DNA of 64,000 bases from Kofleriaceae bacterium (GTDB lineage: Bacteria; Myxococcota_A; Polyangia; Haliangiales; Haliangiaceae), in assembly GCA_025357755.1 (NCBI GenBank), contig JANXOP010000273.1, forward strand, positions 62,001-126,000, read 5' to 3'. A program made the position numbers and the translations under genes. The notes under the pieces were generated by a model. That model did not search any database. It saw only the letters and a list, made by a program, of their open reading frames with translations, and was not told the DNA's origin. Below, piece after piece: positions 8,822 to 15,528 of the stretch (position 1 is its first letter; every line of letters begins with the position of its first letter).

Positions 8822-9214
8822 TCACGTCGCGTGATCGGTACCCATCGCCTCACGAAGCACGCGCTCGAGCACCTTGACCCCGATGGGCTTCGGCAGAAAC
8901 GTGAACGCGCCCCGCTCCTTCGCCAGCGCCGCGACGGAATCGGTCGCGCGTCCCGACATGACGACCGCGATGACGTTGGGATAGCGCTCGCGCAGGACTC
9001 CACACAGCTCTAGCCCCGACATGCCGGGCATCTCGACGTCGGTCAAGACGATCACGGATGCGGCCTCCTGCCCGTCGAGCGCTTGAAGGCACTCCGGTCC
9101 TGACCCCGCGGTCTCGACCGTAAAGCCGCGTTTCTGGAGGAGCGTGCCGAGCAGGTCGCGCGAATCCTGGTCGTCGTCGACCACGAGCACCCTGACTTTC
9201 ACGACCGGCTCCAC
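8822..9214 (-). CDS. Stand-alone CheY-like response regulator
   Basis: A single receiver domain of 130 residues and nothing else. The acidic pocket is VVDDDQD (11-17), the phosphoacceptor is D59 in LTDVEMPG, and a conserved Lys sits in FLPKPIG near residue 109. The switch serine is in VVMSGRA. Translation probably starts at GTG 9214 or GTG 9202. There is no output domain and no kinase next to it, so it belongs to a phosphorelay encoded elsewhere. It is divergent from the gene at 9384. Confidence 0.88.
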   Translation of the reverse strand: MEPVVKVRVLVVDDDQDSRDLLGTLLQKRGFTVETAGSGPECLQALDGQEAASVIVLTDVEMPGMSGLELCGVLRERYPNVIAVVMSGRATDSVAALAKERGAFTFLPKPIGVKVLERVLREAMGTDHAT

Positions 9215-9383
9215 ACGCGCATAGATGCAGCGAACTGCGGGACCCGTGCCAGCGCCACGGTGGCGACACGAGGTTATTTGCCCGGAAGGAGCGTCCGATT
9301 CGCTCGCAGAGCGAGTTCGCTCGCCCCATTTTAGTTACGCTTTTCGTGCGAGCCACTCGCACTTTGTGGCTACGGTGGGGTGC

Positions 9384-10145
9384 GTGTCATCCACTTTCAA
9401 AGCGGCAACGTTCGAGGATATTGAGGCCCTCCGCGCGTCGGTGACCGGCGCGTGCGAGGCCGCGGCGGATATCGAGAGCGCAGCTGCTGCCATGACCCAG
9501 CAGCTGTTTCGCGCGTCCACATCCTGCGTGCTCGCGCGCCTGTTCTTGGTGCTTCCGCTCAAGCGTCTCCCGTTCGGAGAACGCACATGGGTCGACATCG
9601 CGGCGAAGGCTCTCGGTCGAACCAGCGATCTGACACCGACGACACCCGTGCTCTCGTTGCTCGGCACCGCTGGTTCCGAGTACTCGTGGAACGACCGCAC
9701 CTACTCGGTAGGTCATCGCGCGATTCCGTTGATCGATGACAGCGTCGTCCAGTCGGCGCCGATGATCGCAGCGGCGCTCTCCGCCTTCAACGTCGGCGTC
9801 GGCCCCACGAACAGCGGCGAGATCGCCTTGCGCATCGCCGCTGGTGGCTTGAATGCGCGGTTCCTCGTCACCAACGCGCGAACCACGGTCGATCAAGAAG
9901 GTCGCTTCGTGATCGCGGCGCGTGACTTTGTCGAAAAACAAGACATCCAGACCGTCTTCGGTATGGGCGGCTCGTACGTCGGAGGCGAGCTCGCGATCGC
10001 CATCGTGTTCACGCGCGAGCAGATGTCGGAGTCCGACGTCGATCGCTACACGAGCCTGATCAGCACGTTCAAGATGGGAACTTCGTCACTGCTCTCGAAG
10101 GATCGGATCTACGCGGCGCCGAAACCTCTGCCGAGTCGACGCTAG
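9384..10145 (+). CDS. Conserved-looking protein of unknown function
   Basis: I placed the start at GTG 9384, preceded by GGTGGGG; the frame is open further upstream, but that part has non-coding character. The product is about 253 residues, soluble, alpha/beta, with no signal peptide. Visible features are a helical N-terminus (TFEDIEALRASVTG), a segment with VLARLFLVLPLKRLPFGERTW, then VLSLLGTAGSEYSW and GHRAIPLIDD. That order reminds me of sensor-like domains in myxobacterial signalling proteins, but I cannot name the family. It lies divergent from a CheY-like regulator, so a signalling role is possible. Confidence 0.7.
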   Translation: MSSTFKAATFEDIEALRASVTGACEAAADIESAAAAMTQQLFRASTSCVLARLFLVLPLKRLPFGERTWVDIAAKALGRTSDLTPTTPVLSLLGTAGSEYSWNDRTYSVGHRAIPLIDDSVVQSAPMIAAALSAFNVGVGPTNSGEIALRIAAGGLNARFLVTNARTTVDQEGRFVIAARDFVEKQDIQTVFGMGGSYVGGELAIAIVFTREQMSESDVDRYTSLISTFKMGTSSLLSKDRIYAAPKPLPSRR

Positions 10146-10173
10146 CTGCGGCGCTCGCGACGGATCCTTCGCA

Positions 10174-10496
10174 TCAATCCGCGTCGAGCGCGGCCTGCTG
10201 CAGGATCTTTTCGCAGCCGGAGTAGAACTTATTCCACGCGGGACGCAGCTTCGAGGTCGCGGGAAGCGCCGGTCGTAGTCGGCGAGCTCGTCGACAATAT
10301 CGAAGACGTTGTCGATCTCACCGCCATCATCCGCCGCGAGAAGCTCGGCAACCTTTTTCTCGATCGCGGTCCGCGCCTTGGCGGTCGACGCCTCGGTCGA
10401 GGTGAAATGTTCTTTGTGTCGCGCGAGCGCGGACTTTCGCGAAGGCTTCTTCGTCTTTGCCGCGCGCCTCTTGGTGGCGAGCTTGGGTTTGGCCAT
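10174..10496 (-). pseudogene. Small Lys-rich protein gene split by one frameshift
   Basis: Translation from ATG 10496 gives MAKPKLATKRRAAKTKK, a histone-tail-like basic N-terminus, then a helical domain ending ELADYD. At about 10268-10275 the frame changes. The natural C-terminus (PALPATSKLRPAWNKFYSG, then CEKILQQAALDAD and a stop at 10174) lies in the next frame, while the original frame runs into Arg/Ser-rich nonsense. Adding one C to GACCGGCG restores a protein of about 107 residues. This is either an assembly error in a C-run or a recent inactivation. Function unknown; the lysine-rich tail suggests nucleic-acid binding. Confidence 0.65.
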
Positions 10497-10548
10497 CGAC
10501 GAGGATCCTATCGCGATGAGGAACTGGTGGAACTCGATAGCGGCGCTG

Positions 10549-10604
10549 GTGCCGAGGTGCCGAGGTGCCGAGGTGCCGAGGTGCCGAGGTGCCGAGGTGC
10601 CGAG
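10549..10604. repeat. Seven perfect tandem copies of an 8-bp unit
   Basis: GTGCCGAG is repeated seven times without error between the divergent genes starting at 10496 and 10658, with a partial eighth copy (GTG). Eight is not a multiple of three and the array is perfect, so it is prone to slippage. It lies in the shared upstream region and would change promoter spacing rather than coding frame. Confidence 0.95.
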
Positions 10605-10657
10605 GTGGACGACGTCGCGCACTTGCGATCACGGAAGAACGTGCGTACCGAGCACCG

Positions 10658-11257
10658 ATGCGTTCGAAGGTTCTGTTCGTGGCCCTGGTCGTCGTCGTGA
10701 TTGCGGTGACGTTGCTGTGGCGTCGTCACGAAACAGCTCACCCGCTTTCAATGGGACCGCAGGCTGAGAGCGTAGAGATAACGCCGGGTTCGCCACGTGC
10801 GCCACAGGTCCGCAGACTGGCGCCGGACGAACGAAAGCAGCTCGGCGAGGACATCCACGCGGCGCTCAGGAGAGCCGGACCGAACACCGCCGAGGCGGCG
10901 AAATCTCCAGCTGGGGGCGTTGGCGGAAAGCAGCCGGTGCTTACCGATGAGCCGCTCCTCCGTCTCGAAGAGATCGGGCCAAGTGCGAAGGCTTCGCTCG
11001 AGTCGACGATCCCAGAATTCGCGAAGTGCTACGAGGGTAAGTCCACCGCCAACAAGGCACCGATCGCGATCATGGAGATGGTGAGTGATCCGGACCTCGG
11101 TATGGTGATCGACACGACACAGATGATCGACGCGGACGGCAACCCATTGCCGAAGGACATCGACGAGTGTCTACGAGAGACCGCAGACTCGCTTTCGTTG
11201 CCTCCGCTCGGCAAGCCGGGCCGCCTACCGATCCAGTACTCGTTTCACTTCGAGTGA
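10658..11257 (+). CDS. Single-pass membrane protein with AgmX/PglI-like C-terminus
   Basis: ATG 10658 gives a short cytoplasmic end and one membrane helix (residues 5-21), then a Pro/Gly-rich spacer and a C-terminal domain from about 120. That domain has the pattern FAKCYEG...IAIMEMVSDPDLGMV...ECLRETADSLSLPPLGKPG...QYSFHFE. The Cys-pair layout and terminal beta-strand resemble the TonB-like C-terminal domain common in myxobacterial gliding and adhesion proteins (AgmX/PglI). The function is probably envelope-linked. The upstream region carries the 8-bp tandem array, so expression could vary with copy number. Confidence 0.72.
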   Translation: MRSKVLFVALVVVVIAVTLLWRRHETAHPLSMGPQAESVEITPGSPRAPQVRRLAPDERKQLGEDIHAALRRAGPNTAEAAKSPAGGVGGKQPVLTDEPLLRLEEIGPSAKASLESTIPEFAKCYEGKSTANKAPIAIMEMVSDPDLGMVIDTTQMIDADGNPLPKDIDECLRETADSLSLPPLGKPGRLPIQYSFHFE

Positions 11258-11260
11258 GCG

Positions 11261-11980
11261 CTATCGCCTACGGACGGTGACGGTCGCCCGATCCGAGCGC
11301 CGACCGAGATCGTCGACCCACGTCATCGCGATGTGCTGACCGATGAAGATCGGCGCCGAACCACCGCCGGCGCAGCTCTTGTGCGCGTACGTCGAGAAGT
11401 CGAACGTGCGCCGTGCCGCAGGCAGCGCGGACGCCGAGTGCGGCATGGTCTCGGAACCGGTCGAGATCGCGACCGCGAGGAAGCGTGCGCCGGTCGGCGG
11501 ATCTTGACCGAGTACGAGGGTCGCGGCGCCTCCCGGAACGCCCTCCCGGAGCGCACCGTTACGGCCAAGCGTCGAGTCGAAGCGCGAGGCCTTCGGTGCG
11601 GCGAGATGCGTTTTGCTTGCCGCCGCGGTTTGATGCAGCGTCGCGATCAGCGTGCCGGCATCGTCTCGAATCAAGAGATCGCGATCGGCCGGGTCGGCCG
11701 GGATCCAGCGTTCGATTCCGCTCCCGAGCGCCTCGACGGTGAGCTTCACGTCTGCGCCTGCGCCATCTTTTACGACCCATCGAACATCGTGGTCGCCGCC
11801 CGCCCGAGTGTTCGCCGGGACGTCATGACGAGTCACGAGGATCGCGCCGTCGGCCGGAAGCGTCGCATCAGGCGCGGTGAGCAGGACCATCACGCTCCGC
11901 ATCGGTGGCGGCGGTCTGCAAGGCCACGCGACGCCGATGGGCGTGAGAAGCGCGACGACAACGATCAGGAGGTGGCGCAT
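11261..11980 (-). CDS. Secreted protein of unknown function
   Basis: The signal peptide is MRHLLIVVVALLTPIGVAWP, and the mature part is about 220 residues with strand-rich segments (RSVMVLLTAPDATLPADGA, DVRWVVKDGAGADVKLTVEA). The composition suggests an Ig-like or beta-sandwich periplasmic protein; three cysteines remain. I recognise no family. It converges on the AgmX-like gene, with only three bases between the stops. Confidence 0.68.
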   Translation of the reverse strand: MRHLLIVVVALLTPIGVAWPCRPPPPMRSVMVLLTAPDATLPADGAILVTRHDVPANTRAGGDHDVRWVVKDGAGADVKLTVEALGSGIERWIPADPADRDLLIRDDAGTLIATLHQTAAASKTHLAAPKASRFDSTLGRNGALREGVPGGAATLVLGQDPPTGARFLAVAISTGSETMPHSASALPAARRTFDFSTYAHKSCAGGGSAPIFIGQHIAMTWVDDLGRRSDRATVTVRRR

Positions 11981-12077
11981 CGGGTCTCCAGTCTTAAACG
12001 GACGAGGGGACCGAAAGGCGCAAAATCTTCTTCGCTAGATAGACGCGACTGGCATGTCGCGTGCTTTAGAGCAGGTC

Positions 12078-12338
12078 ATGCGCTCCATCTTCAAGATCGT
12101 GGTCCTCGGCGGTATCGCGGCAGTGATCTGGCGGATCCAGAAGGTCCTGATGACGCGCGCGGATCGCGACGACGAACCAGCGTCGCCCTATGGAACAGGG
12201 CTCGTCTTCGGCGACGAGGTCGAGTTGCGCGCGAGCGACGAGCTCGACTACGAGGATCTCGAACGCCTCTACGAGGTCGAGGCCGTCCCCCCGACCGATG
12301 CTGACGAGCGCTCGGTCGGCGATTTCGGTGTCGCGTAG
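12078..12338 (+). CDS. Small single-pass membrane protein
   Basis: Starting at ATG 12078 (AGG four bases upstream; ATG 12054 is the alternative), the product is 86 residues. It has one N-terminal membrane helix (IFKIVVLGGIAAVIW) flanked by Lys/Arg, then a strongly acidic tail (DEVELRASDELDYEDLERLYEVE). No family recognised. A hairpin follows the stop codon. Confidence 0.55.
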   Translation: MRSIFKIVVLGGIAAVIWRIQKVLMTRADRDDEPASPYGTGLVFGDEVELRASDELDYEDLERLYEVEAVPPTDADERSVGDFGVA

Positions 12339-12344
12339 CAGCCC

Positions 12345-12364
12345 AGCGCGCCCGAGCGCGCGCT
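12345..12364 (+). terminator. Candidate rho-independent terminator
   Basis: AGCGCGC (12345-12351) pairs with GCGCGCT (12358-12364) around a 6-base loop and is followed by only two more T. It lies just after the small membrane protein gene and before the GST gene. The T-tract is weak. Confidence 0.45.
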
Positions 12365-12388
12365 TTCGGCCCGGGCTAGATTGCGAGC

Positions 12389-13036
12389 ATGACGAAGATG
12401 ACCGTCCATCACCTCGGGCATTCTCAATCGGAGCGAATCGTCTGGCTCTGCGAGGAGCTCGGGCTCGAGTACGAGCTGAAGCGCTACGACCGCCGCGCGG
12501 ACAACAGGCTCGGGCCGCCGGAGTACAAGGCACTGCACCCGATGGGCACGGCTCCGATCATCACCGACGGCGAGCTGGTGCTCGGCGAATCGGGCGCGAT
12601 CATCGACTACGTCATTGCGACATATGGCGACGGACGCCTCGCCGTGACGCGCGAGCAGCCGGGCTTCACCGACTATCTCTACTGGTACCACTTCGCCAAC
12701 GGCACGCTGCAGCCGACAGTCTCCCGGTTGATGTACCTCGAGCGTGTCGAGGTGACCGAGGGCCATGCGGTGATGCAGGGATCGAAAGCGCGGTTCGAGC
12801 TGATCCTGTCGACGCTGGAGGAACGTCTCGGTGACAGCGCCTATCTCGCGGGGCCGGAGCTCACCGCCGCGGACATCATGACGGTGTTTCCGCTCACGAC
12901 CATGCGTCTGTTCAGACCGTACGATCTAGCGCGGTGGCCAAACATCCTCGCGTACCTGCAGCGGATCGGAGCGCGCCCCGCGTATCAGCGCGCCATGCAG
13001 AAGGGCGATCCAGATCTGACGCCGCTCCTGGGCTAG
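12389..13036 (+). CDS. Glutathione S-transferase family protein
   Basis: At 215 residues this is the standard GST length. The N-terminal thioredoxin-like domain has GHSQSERIVWLCEELG (candidate catalytic S12 or S14), the cis-proline loop GTAPIITDG (P56) and the glutathione-binding ESGAIIDYV (E67-S68). The all-helical C-terminal domain includes the N-capping pattern LTAADIMT. Conjugation or detoxification with glutathione in the cytosol is the likely role. It stands alone between unrelated genes. Confidence 0.9.
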   Translation: MTKMTVHHLGHSQSERIVWLCEELGLEYELKRYDRRADNRLGPPEYKALHPMGTAPIITDGELVLGESGAIIDYVIATYGDGRLAVTREQPGFTDYLYWYHFANGTLQPTVSRLMYLERVEVTEGHAVMQGSKARFELILSTLEERLGDSAYLAGPELTAADIMTVFPLTTMRLFRPYDLARWPNILAYLQRIGARPAYQRAMQKGDPDLTPLLG

Positions 13037-13119
13037 TCCTTGCCTCGCTCGTGGCTCCTCGGATCCGCGAGTCCCATCGCTGCGATGCTAATGGGCTTGC
13101 AGGGTGATAGCGTGGTTGG

Positions 13120-13842
13120 ATGCGATGGGCACCGCGGCTCGCGATAGCCGTCCTCGGTGGATGTGGTCGGATCGGCTTCGGCGAATCCGTGGGCGATGCG
13201 AGCGCCCCCATCGCGATCGAAGCGGTCGGGACCTTCGTCGCCCATGGCCATGCGACGACCACCGCGATCGATACCTTCACCGCGAGCGCCGCACGGGCCG
13301 GCGATGCGATCGTGCTTCACACGTTCTGCACGAGCAACGTGGTGGTGACCGGGCTCACCCTCGATGCACCGGGGTGGACGTTCTTCCCGCTCGGCCCGTT
13401 CACGGCCTCGATCGCCAACACCGATTACGTCGCGAGCTTCGGCACGATCGCACCCGACACGCTACCGCACACGTTCACGGTCACCTGGACCGGCACACCG
13501 CAGTGCCAGTTCATGGACGAGCTGGGAGACGAGCTCGCCAACGCCGATCCGGCCGGCGGTCCGACGACCTTCGACGCGCACACCGAGATGCTGGGCTCGG
13601 CCGGCGACTGCACCGCGACCTTGACGACCGGCCACGCGGGCGACGCGATCTGGGCGGCGTGCAGCGGCAACGTGAGTGCGATCGGTGCGGGCTACGCCAA
13701 GGGCGCCGATGACGGCAACCAGGATTGGTCGGAGTACCTGCTATCGCCCGCGCCCGCGGGCACCGTCGCCCAACCGACCTTCACGAGCACGGGAACCTCG
13801 TGGGCGATGACCGCCGTGAGCATCGCGCCGCGGACTCCGTAG
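13120..13842 (+). CDS. Putative surface lipoprotein, paralogue of the gene at 4228
   Basis: The leader MRWAPRLAIAVLGGC ends in a good lipobox, and the mature protein begins GRIGFG (compare GRYGFD in the 4.2-kb copy). About 225 residues follow with the same ordered blocks as that paralogue, including APGWTFF, IAPDTLPHTFTVTW, CTATLTTGHAGDAIW and a closing WAMTAVSIAP. Cysteines at equivalent places in both copies suggest a conserved disulphide. The Asp/Ala/Gly linker of the other copy is missing here. No enzymatic motif. It lies just upstream of the nuclease/ATPase operon but is separated from it by a dyad sequence. Confidence 0.75.
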   Translation: MRWAPRLAIAVLGGCGRIGFGESVGDASAPIAIEAVGTFVAHGHATTTAIDTFTASAARAGDAIVLHTFCTSNVVVTGLTLDAPGWTFFPLGPFTASIANTDYVASFGTIAPDTLPHTFTVTWTGTPQCQFMDELGDELANADPAGGPTTFDAHTEMLGSAGDCTATLTTGHAGDAIWAACSGNVSAIGAGYAKGADDGNQDWSEYLLSPAPAGTVAQPTFTSTGTSWAMTAVSIAPRTP

Positions 13843-13870
13843 GAACTGGCCGTAGACCTCCGGGCCCGGG

Positions 13871-13886
13871 ATCTCTCCCGAGAGAT
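13871..13886. promoter_or_regulatory. Inverted repeat upstream of the nuclease/ATPase operon
   Basis: ATCTCTCCCGAGAGAT has 7-bp arms (ATCTCTC / GAGAGAT) around a CC centre, too tight for an RNA hairpin but suitable for a dimeric repressor. It sits about 63-78 bp before ATG 13949, in the only gap ahead of the coupled three-gene operon. Confidence 0.4.
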
Positions 13887-13948
13887 AGCCGGATCGGTTT
13901 CCACGCCCAACTCTCGTGACCTTCGGCTGGGTTACGCTCGATCCCACC

Positions 13949-14635
13949 ATGGGCGTGGAGGTCGATCACCTGTTGCGGCGCTTCGCACGCGATCAATGGG
14001 TCCGCTTGCACGGCACGCCGCGAGTCACGGTGCTGGCGGGCGATGCGCAGCTCCTCGCCCTCTATCGGTCCTGGCTGGCGATCACCGATAGGAAGGTCGC
14101 GCTGTTCGACAGCGAAGACACCGACCGAGCGATCCGCGAAGCATGCGCGCTCGCGAGCCATGCGCCCGCTGAGACCGTCGCGGTGCACGCGAGCCGACAG
14201 GCGATCGATCGCTGGAGAGCGGATCGGAGCGATCGCCTCGCCGCGATGGTGACGGAGGGCATGGTCGTCGGATCCACGTCGTTCGCGCATCTCGATGCAC
14301 GCAGCGCGGCCGAGCTCGCATTCTTCGAGGCACTGGAAGCAACGCCGGCGACCACGGGCCGGTTCGCGCTCAACGAGAGCCTGTCGGTGCGCTTCGGTTC
14401 GAAGGCCTGCGAGGTAGACCTCCTGTCGCGCGGCGATCGCATCGCGATCGAGATCGATGGCTTCCACCACTTCACCGATCCGGAGAATTATCGGCGCGAT
14501 CGCCGCAAGGATCTCCTGATGCAACAGCAAGGGCTGATCGTCGTGCGCGTGCTCGCGGAGGACGTCATGGCGGATCCTCGCCCCGGTATCAATATGGTGT
14601 GCCAGGCGCTCGCCTCGAGGCTGAGTAACCCGTGA
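13949..14635 (+). CDS. PD-(D/E)xK (DUF559-like) nuclease, first gene of a three-gene operon
   Basis: A product of about 228 residues from ATG 13949 (GTG 13916 is possible and adds 11). The first half has no clear family. The C-terminal half (about 118-205) has the restriction-endonuclease fold order: a helix with Glu in SAAELAFFEAL, a strand with Asp in CEVDLLSRGDR, IAIEIDGFHHF with the Glu-x-Asp core, a basic helix RRDRRKDLLMQQQG, then LIVVRVLAEDV. This is the DUF559/Vsr-like arrangement with all catalytic acids present, so DNA cleavage or nicking is likely. Its stop overlaps the next start as GTGA, implying translational coupling to the two partners. Confidence 0.82.
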   Translation: MGVEVDHLLRRFARDQWVRLHGTPRVTVLAGDAQLLALYRSWLAITDRKVALFDSEDTDRAIREACALASHAPAETVAVHASRQAIDRWRADRSDRLAAMVTEGMVVGSTSFAHLDARSAAELAFFEALEATPATTGRFALNESLSVRFGSKACEVDLLSRGDRIAIEIDGFHHFTDPENYRRDRRKDLLMQQQGLIVVRVLAEDVMADPRPGINMVCQALASRLSNP

Positions 14636-15528
14636 ACCACGATCGCCTCGAGCTCCTCGTGCTCGCGCGAGACGCGACCAAGCTACGCGACATCGATCTC
14701 GTGGCGGCGGAGCTCCATCGCTTCGCACCCACCTCGATGTCGGAAGCGACCTGGCGCGACACGCTCGCGAAGGTTCGAGAGGGACTCGCGAACCTCGACG
14801 CGACCGCCGAGCTCCTGCGCCGGTTGGGCCTGAAGAAGCTCGTGCCCTGGCAGCGCCTGGTCGACCACGTGCTCCCTGCACTCGCGCTCGGGCTCGAAGC
14901 CACCGACAGCACGAAGCTTGCCGGGCGCGATGCGTGGACGGCGGCTGCCGCCGCGCGAATCCTGGGGATCTGGGAGACCGGCAAACCACCGTCGCTCTCG
15001 GCGGTCTGCGATGCCTTCGCGTGGCGAACGCTCGGCCTCCCCGGACGTGCGAAGCGTTGTCCGCCGGAGGTTCGCGCATTGTTTCTGCAGCGCGAGCTCG
15101 CCTCGAGTGCCGGCGCCGCCGATCGCCAGCTGCGATTGTTCGTCGCGCGCGCGCTCGAGACCGGGACCGAGCTCCGCGCGATTCGCGATGGGCTCGTGCG
15201 GCGCTGGATCCAGGACCAGCCCCTTCATGCGGCGCGCGATCTGGTGGCCGAGGTGAAGCGGCTCGCGGCCTCGACCACGCACGGCGTCTTCGGGGATCGC
15301 AAGATCTTCATCTCGAGTCTGTGGGACGAGCTCCGGCGTGATCGCCACTGGGCGAGCCTGGCGCTCGCGGACTTCAAGACCGGGCTCGTCGCGGCACAGC
15401 GGGCCGGCATGCTCGAGCTCGCGCGCGCAGATCTCGTCGCGGCGATGGATCCGGAGCTCGTCGCGGCCTCCGAGATCCGCGACGGCGGCGCGAGCTTCCA
15501 CTTCATGCTTCGAGGAACCGACCCATGA
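14632..15528 (+). CDS. Helical protein of unknown function coupled to the nuclease and ATPase
   Basis: The start is GTG 14632, overlapping the previous stop by four bases; its own stop overlaps the next ATG (ATGA). The 298-residue product is almost all helical and soluble, with no catalytic motif. The C-terminal 80 residues (FGDRKIFISSLWDELRRD, DFKTGLVAAQRAGMLELAR, ADLVAAMDPELVAASEIRDG) look like a winged-helix module and are the most conserved-looking part. Its place between a nuclease and a dual ATPase suggests an adaptor that links the two or recognises DNA (inference). Confidence 0.75.
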   Translation: MNHDRLELLVLARDATKLRDIDLVAAELHRFAPTSMSEATWRDTLAKVREGLANLDATAELLRRLGLKKLVPWQRLVDHVLPALALGLEATDSTKLAGRDAWTAAAAARILGIWETGKPPSLSAVCDAFAWRTLGLPGRAKRCPPEVRALFLQRELASSAGAADRQLRLFVARALETGTELRAIRDGLVRRWIQDQPLHAARDLVAEVKRLAASTTHGVFGDRKIFISSLWDELRRDRHWASLALADFKTGLVAAQRAGMLELARADLVAAMDPELVAASEIRDGGASFHFMLRGTDP

